64,000 nt of DNA from Bacteroidia bacterium (GTDB lineage Bacteria; Bacteroidota; Bacteroidia; Palsa-965). The position numbers and the translations under genes were made by a program. The DNA is taken from NCBI GenBank assembly GCA_025454955.1, contig JALONL010000041.1:1-64000 (forward strand). The letters are read 5' to 3'. The notes under the pieces are model-generated. The model searched no databases. It was not told where the DNA came from and saw only the letters and a list, made by a program, of their open reading frames with translations. Below, one piece after another: positions 50,767 through 59,733 of this stretch (positions within the stretch are counted from its first letter, which is position 1; each line of letters opens with the position of its first letter).

Positions 50767-51003
50767 TTTCGACAGGCTCAACTACCGCGACAGGCTCAAC
50801 TACCGCGACAGGCTCAGCTAACGGTGGTTTCGACAGGCTCAACCACCGCGACAGGCTCAACCACCGCGACAGGCTCAACCACCGCGACAGGCTCAACTAC
50901 CGCGACAGGTTCAACTACCGCGACAAGCTCAACTACCGCGACAAGCTCAACTACCGGTGGTTTCGACAAGCTCAACCACCGGTAGTTGAGCCTGTCGAAA
51001 CTA
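50762..51003. repeat. REP-derived 18-bp minisatellite between convergent genes
   Basis: About eleven direct units of CGACAGGCTCAACTACCG and close variants (CAACCACCG, CAAGCTC), three of them extended to full REPs by TTT, are closed by one inverted copy near 50983-51003. The array spans exactly from the stop codon of ispE to the stop codon of the LptF/G gene; both stop codons are the TAG of GTAGTTTCGACAGG. The 18-bp unit leaves an open frame that encodes a Thr/Gly and Arg/Asp repeat, judged non-genic. Confidence 0.92.
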
Positions 51004-52086
51004 CTTGGGTGCCCGCTTCAACAAATACAAACACACTCCCAGAAAAACCAGGTTAGGAATCCATACCGAAATATAAGCCGGTATCACCCCCGTTTGCGCA
51101 TACGACTGAAACCATCGCTGAAAAAAGATATAAATAAAACTTATCGCAATACCAATTCCCAGATGCTTTCCCGTGCCGCCCCGTTCCTTGCGGCAGGATA
51201 CGGCTACGCCAATAAACGTAAGGATAAACGTAGAAAAGGGCAGGGCAATTCGGTTGTAATATTCATATTCATAATACAGAATATTTTCCGATCCTTTCAT
51301 GCGTTCATTATTAATGTATTTGCTCAGTTCGGGCTGGGTCATGGTCTCCATAAAATTGTTGGGCATGTCGAAATCTTCGGGTGTTAAATTGAGTACGGTG
51401 TCAACTCTGGCGCCTTTGTAAAAGCGTTCGTTTTTACCTTTTATCTCCCGTACTGTAAAATCGCGTATCGACCAGCGGCGCGATGCACTGTCCCAGCGTA
51501 TTTCTTTTGCGTAAAGTTTGTAGGTAAGTTCCTGACCTTTTATTTTTTCGAGTGTGAAACGTGTTCCGGTGTTTTCGTAAAGATCGTAACGCTCTACATA
51601 GGCAATTACACCCGGCGCCACCTGACGGTAAAAATTGTTTTTAATGGAACTTGTTCTTCCGCCTACGTATTTGGCTTCAAAGCCCAGCCGGGTTTTGTTG
51701 GCCAGCGGAATTACATACATACCCAGCAGCATGGTGCTGAACGCAATAATGGCTGCGCCAATCATGTACGGCCGCAAATAACGGTTAAAGCTGATACCGG
51801 AAGTGAGAATGGCCACAATTTCGGTACGCGTGGCCATGAGCGAGGTGAAAAAAATTACCGCAATGAACGTAAAGAGCGGACTGAACAGGTAAACAAAGTA
51901 GGGAATGAAGTTGAGGTAGTAATCGAAAATAATTTCATTGGCACTTACATCGTGTCTGATATAGTCTTCTATTTTCTCCGAGAAGTCGAACACAATTACA
52001 ATACACAACAACGTAGTTATGGCACCAAGGAAGGTGACCATAAACTTGCGGAGAATGTACCGGTCGAGTGCGGGCAGAAACTTCAT
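51001..52086 (-). CDS. LptF/LptG-family permease
   Basis: This is an inner-membrane component of the lipopolysaccharide transport bridge. It has 361 aa with six membrane helices, three at each end (FMVTFLGAITTLLCIVIVF near the start; ISFIYIFFQRWF and IPAYISVWIPNLVF near the end), and a central periplasmic beta-jellyroll of about 150 residues. It cannot be told apart as LptF or LptG. Start ATG 52086 (MKFLPALDRYIL) matches the family; a longer frame to 52131 overlaps tgt. It follows tgt by 2 bases. Its TAG stop codon is the GTAG head of a REP unit. Confidence 0.93.
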   Translation of the reverse strand: MKFLPALDRYILRKFMVTFLGAITTLLCIVIVFDFSEKIEDYIRHDVSANEIIFDYYLNFIPYFVYLFSPLFTFIAVIFFTSLMATRTEIVAILTSGISFNRYLRPYMIGAAIIAFSTMLLGMYVIPLANKTRLGFEAKYVGGRTSSIKNNFYRQVAPGVIAYVERYDLYENTGTRFTLEKIKGQELTYKLYAKEIRWDSASRRWSIRDFTVREIKGKNERFYKGARVDTVLNLTPEDFDMPNNFMETMTQPELSKYINNERMKGSENILYYEYEYYNRIALPFSTFILTFIGVAVSCRKERGGTGKHLGIGIAISFIYIFFQRWFQSYAQTGVIPAYISVWIPNLVFLGVCLYLLKRAPK

Positions 52087-52088
52087 GT

Positions 52089-53219
52089 TCAGAGGCGTTT
52101 GGCGAGTTGCGGCACCACGTTTTTTTTCCATTCGGCAAAACTTCCGTCGATAATGCGTCGGCGTGCTTCGCGCACCAGATCGAGGTAAAAGGCGAGGTTG
52201 TGTACGGAGGTAATCATGGCTCCGAGCATTTCGTCGCTGTGCATGAGGTGACGCAGGTAGGCGCGTGTGTAGCGCAAATCGTGTGCCGATTTACCTTCGG
52301 GATCGAGCGGCGAGTGGTCGTTTTTCCACTTCTCGTTGCGGATATTGATGATGCCCTGCCAGGTAAACAGCAGTCCGTGCCGCGCATTGCGTGTGGGCAG
52401 CACACAGTCGAACATATCCACGCCTGCGGCAATGCCTTCGAGTATGTTGGCCGGAGTGCCTACGCCCATGAGGTAGCGCGGTTTGTCTTTGGGCAGAATA
52501 TCGCACACGAGTTCGGTAAGCTCGTACATTACTTCGGCCGGTTCGCCTACCGAAAGTCCGCCAATGGCATTGCCTTCGCGGTTTTGCGCAGCCACAAACT
52601 CGGCCGAACGGATGCGCAGGTCTTTGTACGTGCTGCCCTGCACAATGGGAAACAGTGTCTGGCTGTAGCCGTATTTCGGTTCGGTACTGTCGAAACGGTT
52701 GATGCAGCGGGTAAGCCAGCGGTGTGTCATTTCCATCGACTTGCGGGCGTACTCGTAATCGCACGGGTAAGGCGCGCATTCGTCGAATGCCATGATGATG
52801 TCGGCTCCGATGGTGCGTTGTATGTCCATCACTCCTTCGGGTGTGAAGAAATGTTTGGAGCCGTCGATGTGCGAAGTAAATTTTGCGCCTTCCTCGGTGA
52901 GTTTTCGTTTGTGCGAAAGCGAATACACCTGAAACCCGCCGCTGTCGGTGAGTATGGGCCCGTTCCAACTGTTGAACCTGTGCAGGCCGCCGGCTTTTTC
53001 AAGCACATCGAGCCCGGGGCGGAGGTAGAGGTGATAGGTGTTTCCGAGAATAATCTGTGCGCGTATTTCGTTTTCGAGTTCGCTCTGGTGTACGGCTTTT
53101 ACGGTGCCCGCCGTGCCCACGGGCATAAAAATGGGCGTTTCAATGCGGCCGTGATCGGTCACAATTTCGCCGGCGCGTGCCTTGCTGTGCGGGTCGGTAT
53201 GCTGGAGGGTAAACTGCAT
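52089..53219 (-). CDS. tgt: tRNA-guanine transglycosylase (queuine tRNA-ribosyltransferase)
   Basis: It exchanges guanine-34 for the queuosine precursor in Asp, Asn, His and Tyr tRNAs. The 376-aa TIM barrel shows the segments DSGGFQVYSL, SHIDGSKHFFTPE, GADIIMAFDEC, GGLSVGEP and CVLPTRNARHG. The CxCxxC zinc cluster of Gram-negative enzymes is replaced by DPEGKSAHDL before RYTRAYLRHL; from memory this is normal in Bacteroidota. It is part of the tyrS-tgt-lptF/G run (spacing 6 and 2 bases). Confidence 0.96.
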   Translation of the reverse strand: MQFTLQHTDPHSKARAGEIVTDHGRIETPIFMPVGTAGTVKAVHQSELENEIRAQIILGNTYHLYLRPGLDVLEKAGGLHRFNSWNGPILTDSGGFQVYSLSHKRKLTEEGAKFTSHIDGSKHFFTPEGVMDIQRTIGADIIMAFDECAPYPCDYEYARKSMEMTHRWLTRCINRFDSTEPKYGYSQTLFPIVQGSTYKDLRIRSAEFVAAQNREGNAIGGLSVGEPAEVMYELTELVCDILPKDKPRYLMGVGTPANILEGIAAGVDMFDCVLPTRNARHGLLFTWQGIINIRNEKWKNDHSPLDPEGKSAHDLRYTRAYLRHLMHSDEMLGAMITSVHNLAFYLDLVREARRRIIDGSFAEWKKNVVPQLAKRL

Positions 53220-53225
53220 ATGGTG

Positions 53226-54527
53226 TTACACTACGCGCACAAGCAGGTAGTCTTTTTTTCCTTTGCTCAGCAGCAGGTAGCGGTTGTTGAGCAAATCGTC
53301 TTTGGTGATGTGACGGGCCGGGTCGCTGAGTTTTTCTTTGTTGAGCGAAAATCCGTTGCCCTGCATGGCGCGGCGTACTTCGCCGTTGGAAGCGTAGTAG
53401 CCGGTTTGGGCCACAAGCAGGTCAACTATGTTTACGCCGGTTTCGAGCAGTGCGGCTTCAATTTTTTTCTGCGGCACATCGGCAAACACGCTTTCGAAAT
53501 CATCGTCGCTGAATTTGCGCAGTGTGTCTATTGTGCCTTTGCCAAAGAGAATGCCGCTGGCTTCGATGGCCGTTTGCAAAGCCTCTTCGCCATGCACGCG
53601 GCGGGTAATGTCTTCGGCCAATGCTTTCTGCAATGCGCGGCGGCCGGGATCCTGTGTGTGTTCGGCTTCGAGGGCTTCTATTTCTTCGCGCGTTTTGAGT
53701 GTGAAAATGCGGATGTAGTTTTTTACATCGTCATCGCCCGCATTTATCCAGAACTGGTAAAACGTGTAGGGCGAAGTACGTTTCGGATCGAGCCAGATAT
53801 TGCCGCTTTCGGTTTTGCCAAACTTGGTGCCGTCGGCCTTTTTTATGAGCGGTGTGGTGAGGGCAAACGCATCTTCGCCACCGGCTTTTTTGCGGATGAG
53901 TTCGGTGCCGGTGGTTATATTTCCCCACTGGTCGGAACCACCCATCTGCAACTTTACGTTGTGGTTTTTCCAGAGATGGTAAAAATCGTAGCCCTGAATA
54001 AGCTGGTAGGTGAATTCGGTAAACGACATTCCTTCTGCTCCGTCTGAACCATCGATACGGCGTTTTACCGAATCTTTCGAGAGCATGTAGTTTACGGTAA
54101 TGTATTTACCCACATCGCGGATAAACCCTAGGAAGTCGATGTGTTTAAACCAGTCGTAGTTGTTTACAATCTCGGCCGAATTTTCGCCGCAATTGAAATC
54201 GAGAAATTTTTCGAGTTGCGCACGCTGGCAGTTGAGGTTGTGCTGCAGGATGGATTCGTCGAGCAGGTTCCGTTCCTGCGATTTTCCCGAAGGGTCGCCC
54301 ACCATGCCGGTAGCGCCGCCCACCAGGGCAATGGGTTTGTGACCGGCCTGCTGGAAATGCAGCAGGGTCATAATCTGAACCAGGTTGCCCACGCCCAGCG
54401 AATCGGCCGTAGGATCGAAACCGATATAGCCGGTTACCATGCGTGAGGTAAGCAGTTGTTCGGCACCCGGAGTTACATCGTGCAACATGCCCCGCCAGCG
54501 GAGCTCTTCAATGAAATTGGTATGCAT
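53226..54527 (-). CDS. tyrS: Tyrosine--tRNA ligase
   Basis: It charges tRNA-Tyr. This 433-aa class I enzyme has a HIGH-region variant LGVGNLVQI, a GATGMVGDPSGKS segment, GSDQWGNI, the KMSKS-type signature KFGKT, and a C-terminal S4-like RNA-binding domain. Start ATG 54527 (MHTNFIEELRWRGM) agrees with the family. A TATCTTTG box at 54534-54541 lies 6 bases upstream, so the mRNA is probably leaderless. It is the first gene of tyrS-tgt-lptF/G. Confidence 0.96.
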   Translation of the reverse strand: MHTNFIEELRWRGMLHDVTPGAEQLLTSRMVTGYIGFDPTADSLGVGNLVQIMTLLHFQQAGHKPIALVGGATGMVGDPSGKSQERNLLDESILQHNLNCQRAQLEKFLDFNCGENSAEIVNNYDWFKHIDFLGFIRDVGKYITVNYMLSKDSVKRRIDGSDGAEGMSFTEFTYQLIQGYDFYHLWKNHNVKLQMGGSDQWGNITTGTELIRKKAGGEDAFALTTPLIKKADGTKFGKTESGNIWLDPKRTSPYTFYQFWINAGDDDVKNYIRIFTLKTREEIEALEAEHTQDPGRRALQKALAEDITRRVHGEEALQTAIEASGILFGKGTIDTLRKFSDDDFESVFADVPQKKIEAALLETGVNIVDLLVAQTGYYASNGEVRRAMQGNGFSLNKEKLSDPARHITKDDLLNNRYLLLSKGKKDYLLVRVV

Positions 54528-54533
54528 AGCGGG

Positions 54534-54541
54534 CAAAGATA
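54534..54541 (-). promoter_or_regulatory. -7 box of tyrS, leaderless arrangement
   Basis: On the minus strand TATCTTTG ends 6 bases before the tyrS ATG. Transcription about 7 nt downstream of the box would start at the initiation codon itself. Confidence 0.5.
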
Positions 54542-54624
54542 CGTATTCGGCCGGCAACGGCAGGCACATTAAACGGCAAGCCCCGGACCCAAAAGGCCCA
54601 GGGCGAATATATACTAACCAGAGT

Positions 54625-56409
54625 TTATTTTGCCGCCTGCACAAACGGAACAGTAGCTGAATATGTTCCGCTGACTACCGAAAGCAGATATTTTCCCCCT
54701 GTTAAGCTTTCGGTGTTTACAGTAATTTGCAGGATGCCACCTGCGTGGGATTCCGACAGTATTAAACGGCCGGTCATATCATAAATGCGTATCATCACCT
54801 CTTCGCCCGGATGCGGAAGCATAATATTGAGCTGGTTATTCACCGGGTTGGGCCATATCACCACGGGTTCGGTAATGGCGGGATCATTTACCGAAGCCGG
54901 AAGCGGTACGCCCTGGCGGCATAAAAAGAGATCGTAGAAGAAATCGTTCTGAAACGGATTCTGAAGCGTGAACTGATTTCCCAACTGCGAAGGTGTTCCG
55001 CTGTATTTTCCGGCAGCAATGAGTTTTCCCGTAAAATCGTAAGCCACGGAGGTAAACTCATCCTGTGTAGTACTTATCACTGGTGTGCCGCGCAATACGG
55101 TGCCTATTGTGTCAAACTCAAGCACAATACCGTTTATGCCGTTTATTGCCGGAGCACTGAGGGCATCAAACGTACAGGCAAGCCCGCCATAAAATCCGGC
55201 CATTGCAATGCGCTGCATATCGGGCGAAATGGCCCAGTCTGTGCCTACGGCAATGCCATGAGCCGTATTGCCATAGCCTTTTCCCCACAATACATTTCCG
55301 TTGGAAGCATTTAGCTTAAAGAGAAATATTTTAACGCTGTCGGGGTTTTGCGGATTTTGCGGCGATGAAACGGTATAGGTACTGTCATACACCACACTAA
55401 ATCCCTGATAGTATCCGCCCACATAAATATGTCCCGAACGGTCACTCAGTATGCCATTGGCCATATCAAAAGTGAATTCGCCAAAGTGAAATCCCCTTAT
55501 GGCTTTAGCCCACATAAAATTTCCTGTAGTGCTGCTTAGCCGGGCGCAAAAACCTTCTTCGCCATTGGCCACATACAGCGTTTCGTTGCCCAGCACCTGT
55601 TTAATCGAACCTATTTTTCCTGAAATGTACAGGTCGCCGTTTTCGTCGAGAGTAATTGATTTTCCCGCATCGCCAAAACCGCCTTCAGTTCCCGGCCCCG
55701 AGCCCGAGAGCCAGAGGCAGTTTCCGGCCGCATCAAATTTTGCCGCAAAAATATTTCCGCCTCCAAATCCTATGGGTTTTTGAATGGCAAGGCATTCATT
55801 GTCGAAACAAATGGTATCGGTTTCAAATCCGCCAGTTACATAAATCATTCCCTGTGCATCAACGGTAATGTCGTTTACGGTGTTTGCGGCAAGTCCAAAC
55901 TGATTTTGTTTGCACCACATTGCTTTGGCCAGCTGGCATTGCCCGCTGCTGTTGAATTTTGCCCAAAAACCCATAGAAAAACTGCCGGGCTGATTAGTAA
56001 GTGTAAACGCATCGAACGTAATCTGTGCATCGTAGGTAATTCCGCTTATATACACGTTTCCTGCATCATCCACAGCCAGTCCGTAGCTGTAATCAGTATC
56101 GGCACCGCCATAGGATTTGGCCCAGAGGTAGTTTCCCGATGAATCGTATTTGGCAAGAAAGATATTGGCGAATGGCGGGTTTACTGCGTCGAGCGTATCG
56201 GTGCCTATAAATACCCGGTTTCCGAAATACCCGGTTACATAAATGTTTCCCTGATTGTCGGTTATTGTTTTTACAGGATGAATACCGGCTTGCGAGGCAA
56301 ATGCCTCTTTTACCCACGAAAACGATATGGGCTGGGCATGAAGTGAGCGGGAAGCACAAACTGTGAGAAGCAGCAGCGATAGTAAAATGCTATGTAATGT
56401 TTTTTTCAT
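54625..56409 (-). CDS. Type IX secretion cargo protein with SBBP-like propeller repeats
   Basis: This 594-aa exported protein has a signal peptide (ends RSLHAQ), then repeats of the SBBP type (DNQGNIYVTGYFGN, DDAGNVYISGITYD, DENGDLYISGKIGS) building one or more beta propellers to about residue 480. The last 75 residues (VIWPNPVNNQLNIMLP...SLTGGKYLLSV) are a T9SS type A sorting domain, so it is cleaved and surface-attached or released. The ligand is unknown. It is divergent from the gene at 56558. Confidence 0.9.
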   Translation of the reverse strand: MKKTLHSILLSLLLLTVCASRSLHAQPISFSWVKEAFASQAGIHPVKTITDNQGNIYVTGYFGNRVFIGTDTLDAVNPPFANIFLAKYDSSGNYLWAKSYGGADTDYSYGLAVDDAGNVYISGITYDAQITFDAFTLTNQPGSFSMGFWAKFNSSGQCQLAKAMWCKQNQFGLAANTVNDITVDAQGMIYVTGGFETDTICFDNECLAIQKPIGFGGGNIFAAKFDAAGNCLWLSGSGPGTEGGFGDAGKSITLDENGDLYISGKIGSIKQVLGNETLYVANGEEGFCARLSSTTGNFMWAKAIRGFHFGEFTFDMANGILSDRSGHIYVGGYYQGFSVVYDSTYTVSSPQNPQNPDSVKIFLFKLNASNGNVLWGKGYGNTAHGIAVGTDWAISPDMQRIAMAGFYGGLACTFDALSAPAINGINGIVLEFDTIGTVLRGTPVISTTQDEFTSVAYDFTGKLIAAGKYSGTPSQLGNQFTLQNPFQNDFFYDLFLCRQGVPLPASVNDPAITEPVVIWPNPVNNQLNIMLPHPGEEVMIRIYDMTGRLILSESHAGGILQITVNTESLTGGKYLLSVVSGTYSATVPFVQAAK

Positions 56410-56557
56410 TTCAGGTGTTTATTGCGGTGAGGCAAAAATACCTGCGGGCCTGTTTGTACCTATTATGGCTTTTAGAAAAGTATTAGAGTTTTAATTTTTT
56501 AGATTTTATAATAATCATTTGAAAACCATATTATTGTGTTTTATAATTATTTGTGTT

Positions 56558-58069
56558 ATGAACAGGATATTTAGCCTCATTAAAATGCTTGAACCTGGCG
56601 AGAAGCGTTATTTTTCGCTGGTCAGTTCGCATTACGACCGTGCTTCGCTGCCCGATTATTTTGCGTTGTACAGGGCATTGTCGGAGTTTGAAGAAACAGA
56701 CGAGCGGGTGTTTATTCAAAAAAACCGGAAGCAGAAATTTATCCGTAATCTGGCCTTAAACAAGCACAGTCTTTGGCAGCGTTTGCTTTCGGCCCTGGTT
56801 CATTATCACGACGAAGATGTGCTGGTGCTGAAACTCCGCAAACAATTGTCGCAGGCCGAATTGCTTATCGACAGGGATTTTTTTGAAGAGGCAGAAAACC
56901 TGCTCGGCAAAGTGGCCGAAATTTGCCGCATGGCCTGTTTGTCGGAACTGGAACTGGAAACTACACGTCTTCAGATCAGAATTTCGTCGCTGGTTTCCGA
57001 ATCAAAATTATTGTCGTTGCTTGACCGGCGCAATGAAATAATAAGAATAATTACAGAGAATGATGAGTACAACAGATTACTCACGGAACTGGTCAATCTG
57101 TTTCAGTTCAATACAGGTAATAACGAAGCGCTGGCCGGGTCGATGAAATTAATCAAACATCCGCTGCTTGCACCAGGTTTCAAACCGCTTAGTATTATGG
57201 GCGAAGTATTCCGCCATGCAATAATGGATCAGTATAATTATTACATGCCCGGAGTTAAACCCACATTGGAGCATAACCGGGCAATTACTCATCTCCTTTC
57301 TTCCAACGATTGGATGATTAGGTTGCATACTTCACTGTTTACTACAAACAGTATGAATCTGGTCATACTCGGTTTTCAGTTGCGTGAGGCGACTGTGCTT
57401 CACGAAGTGCTTGATAAAATAAATAAGAGTAAACTAAGATTGTCTAATTTTTCGGGAGTGCAGCCTTTGCTTTTTGAGTCGATGACCCTGATTTGTGAAG
57501 TGTATATATTTTATCTGGAAGACAGGACCGATAAGATTATGCAGATGGAAAAGAAAATTACAGCTATGTGTCAGAAACTTGATCTGGTAAGGGAAACAAG
57601 GGCTCATTACCTGCGCATGATTTATTTTAAAGCCTGTTTGGAGCAGCGCGATTACCGGAAAGGTATCCGAATTATGCAGTATTATCTTCAAAATGTAAAA
57701 AAGCCTAAAAGTGTTGTCGTGCACCGGATTTGTAATTATGCTTTAATGATTTGTTTGTTGAGCAAAGGGAGTTATTCGCCACTTAAACGTTTGCTCAGGC
57801 AGATAGAAAAGTTAACCATGTCGGTTGCTGTATCCGAAACTGAGAAAGCCCTCATTCAGTTTTTTAAGCATGTAGTGAGAGATGAAGGGATGAATTTGCG
57901 GGAGAATCTTAGGATATTGAATCACGAAATAATCCATAATTACAAAACGAAAGATGAGAGCTTTGTGAAATGGGGCATTGATATTTTTGCCCAATGCCGT
58001 GCCATGCAAAAGGCCTCAGATTTCAGGCGTGAACTGGAAGTGCTTAATACCGAACTGGGTCTGAATTAA
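56558..58069 (+). CDS. Hypothetical all-helical protein
   Basis: This 503-aa cytoplasmic protein consists of predicted amphipathic helices throughout, consistent with a TPR-like or armadillo-like repeat, though no consensus TPR could be laid out. The N-terminal segment MNRIFSLIKMLEPGEKRYF is basic. Start ATG 56558 was chosen over TTG 56519, which would add 13 hydrophobic residues. The gene is AT-richer than its neighbours. I do not recognise the family. Confidence 0.6.
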   Translation: MNRIFSLIKMLEPGEKRYFSLVSSHYDRASLPDYFALYRALSEFEETDERVFIQKNRKQKFIRNLALNKHSLWQRLLSALVHYHDEDVLVLKLRKQLSQAELLIDRDFFEEAENLLGKVAEICRMACLSELELETTRLQIRISSLVSESKLLSLLDRRNEIIRIITENDEYNRLLTELVNLFQFNTGNNEALAGSMKLIKHPLLAPGFKPLSIMGEVFRHAIMDQYNYYMPGVKPTLEHNRAITHLLSSNDWMIRLHTSLFTTNSMNLVILGFQLREATVLHEVLDKINKSKLRLSNFSGVQPLLFESMTLICEVYIFYLEDRTDKIMQMEKKITAMCQKLDLVRETRAHYLRMIYFKACLEQRDYRKGIRIMQYYLQNVKKPKSVVVHRICNYALMICLLSKGSYSPLKRLLRQIEKLTMSVAVSETEKALIQFFKHVVRDEGMNLRENLRILNHEIIHNYKTKDESFVKWGIDIFAQCRAMQKASDFRRELEVLNTELGLN

Positions 58070-58153
58070 GTGTGTACGCAGCCGGGCATGTTAAAGCCCG
58101 ATGAAAGTGTGTACAGTTTTGTGGGGAATATGCAGGGAGGGCATCAAACCCGT

Positions 58154-58161
58154 TATCTTTG
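58154..58161 (+). promoter_or_regulatory. -7 box of the epimerase-like gene, leaderless arrangement
   Basis: TATCTTTG ends 5 bases before the ATG at 58167. Confidence 0.5.
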
Positions 58162-58166
58162 CGCCC

Positions 58167-59180
58167 ATGATTCTTCTCACCGGAGCTACCGGCATGGTAG
58201 GCGCGCACATTGCACTCGAACTGCTTCGCAGCGGTTTGCCGGTGCGCGGGCTTCGCAGGCCAAACAGCAGTTTGGCGGTGGCCGAATCGGTGTTTGCGCA
58301 TTATGGCGAGGCTGCTTTGTTTGGGAAGATAGAATGGGTTACCGGCGATGTGCTTGATGTGCAAAGCCTCGAAGATGCCATGCAGGGTGTGGACAAGGTA
58401 ATTCATGCTGCGGCGCTGGTTTCTTTCCATCCTTCTCAGCGCGACGAACTCTGGCGTATAAACGGCGATGGTACGGCCAATGTGGTAAACACGGCCCTGT
58501 ATCTTGGCGTTGGCCGGTTAGTGCATATCAGTTCCATTTCGGCTTTGGGCGGCAATGAGTTCGGGAATGAAATTGACGAGGATGCCTGGTGGAAAAATGC
58601 ACCCGGCAATACGCAATACGCCATTTCGAAGTACAATGCCGAACGCGAAGTGTGGCGCGGCACCGAAGAAGGGTTAGAAGCGGTTATTCTCAATCCTTCC
58701 TACGTAATCGGCCCCGGCGATGCTTCGCGGAGCAGCAATGTAATTTTTCCCATTGCGCACAAAGGCACAGCGTGGTTTACCGAAGGCATTACCGGTTACG
58801 TGGATGCACGCGATGTGGCCGCCGCCGCCCGCTGGGCACTCGATTGCCCGAACATCGCCCAACGGTTTGTGGTAAATGCCGAAAATATTACCTACCGCAG
58901 TTTCCTCGATTATCTCATGCAGGCATTCGGGCACAAACCCGTAAGCCGCCCGCTGAAGCCGTGGATGACAAACCTGGCCTGGCGCATGGAAAAATTACTT
59001 TCGTGGTTTGGCCGCACACCAAAGCTTACCCGCGAAACCGCCGCTGTGCTGCATAAAGTAAACCGTTTCGGCGGACAAAAACTGGCACAGACCATGAAGT
59101 TCAATTACCGCTCCGTATCCGAAGCCGTAAGCAATGCAGTGCCGTTTTACCAACGTCAATTCTCCAATTCCGCAAAATAA
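58167..59180 (+). CDS. NAD(P)-dependent epimerase/dehydratase (extended SDR)
   Basis: This 337-aa extended short-chain dehydrogenase begins with the Rossmann motif MILLTGATGMVGAHIALELL. It has VIHAAALVSF, and the active-site pair YAISKYNAE (Tyr and Lys) around residue 153-161, with Ser in HISSISALGG. It resembles dihydroflavonol-reductase-like SDRs; the substrate is unknown. Start ATG 58167 places the Rossmann motif at the N-terminus and follows the -7 box. The thioesterase gene follows 25 bases later. Confidence 0.9.
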   Translation: MILLTGATGMVGAHIALELLRSGLPVRGLRRPNSSLAVAESVFAHYGEAALFGKIEWVTGDVLDVQSLEDAMQGVDKVIHAAALVSFHPSQRDELWRINGDGTANVVNTALYLGVGRLVHISSISALGGNEFGNEIDEDAWWKNAPGNTQYAISKYNAEREVWRGTEEGLEAVILNPSYVIGPGDASRSSNVIFPIAHKGTAWFTEGITGYVDARDVAAAARWALDCPNIAQRFVVNAENITYRSFLDYLMQAFGHKPVSRPLKPWMTNLAWRMEKLLSWFGRTPKLTRETAAVLHKVNRFGGQKLAQTMKFNYRSVSEAVSNAVPFYQRQFSNSAK

Positions 59181-59205
59181 TTCATTCGATTTTCACATCG
59201 TTGTT

Positions 59206-59733
59206 ATGAAACCAAGAAAACCATCCGACTCACTGGCAATATCTACCCAGCACGTATTGCCCAATGATACCAACAACCTGAACAATCTTTTTGGCGGCCG
59301 CCTTCTCGAATGGATGGATGTAATTGCCGCCGTTTCGGCCCACCGCCATTGCCGCCGCGTGGTGGTAACGGCTACTGTAAACCATGTGGCTTTTCACCAG
59401 CCCATTCCCTACGGAAGCATCGTTACGCTCGAAGCCAAAGTATCGAGAGCATTTACCTCGTCGATGGAAGTATTTATCGACGTATTTGTGGAAAATCCGG
59501 TTACGGGCGAGAAAGTAAAAAGCAACGAAGCCATTTATACTTTTGTGGCAGTTGACCAGAACGGTGCACCGCTGCCCGTGCCGCCCGTAGAACCCGAAAC
59601 CGAAGAAGAAAAGAAGCGTTACGACAGTGCCCTGCGCCGCCGCCAGCTTGCACTTATTCTGGCCGGTAAAATGAAAGCCGAAGACGCCACCGAACTTAAA
59701 GCCCTGTTTACACAACCCGCCACAGGCGCATAA
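59206..59733 (+). CDS. Acyl-CoA thioesterase (hot-dog fold, YciA/BFIT type)
   Basis: This 175-aa cytoplasmic thioesterase hydrolyses acyl-CoA. The segment HVLPNDTNNLNNLFGGRLLEWMD carries the conserved Asn/Asp and GG typical of the family (given here by position near residues 15-38), and VNHVAFHQPIPYGSIV is the second conserved block. The C-terminal 40 residues are charged. Start ATG 59206; the upstream extension overlaps the SDR gene. Its TAA stop codon overlaps the start of the GNAT gene (TAATG). Confidence 0.92.
   Translation: MKPRKPSDSLAISTQHVLPNDTNNLNNLFGGRLLEWMDVIAAVSAHRHCRRVVVTATVNHVAFHQPIPYGSIVTLEAKVSRAFTSSMEVFIDVFVENPVTGEKVKSNEAIYTFVAVDQNGAPLPVPPVEPETEEEKKRYDSALRRRQLALILAGKMKAEDATELKALFTQPATGA

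Noticed and set aside
50762..51003. Direct repeats resembling a CRISPR array
   Set aside because: Units are contiguous 18-mers without unique spacers, and no cas genes are present.
50736..51056. Open frame with Thr/Gly and Arg/Asp/Leu repeats
   Set aside because: The 18-bp REP-derived minisatellite has a length divisible by three and stays open by chance; it overlaps the ends of two real genes.
52089..53219. Loss of the zinc-binding cysteines in tgt as a sign of inactivation
   Set aside because: Bacteroidota enzymes normally lack this CxCxxC cluster as far as I recall; the catalytic Asp regions are intact.
52068..54047. Long plus-strand frame of 659 codons opposite tgt and tyrS
   Set aside because: Antisense shadow of two clearly identified genes; composition rich in Val/His/Phe typical of a complementary frame.
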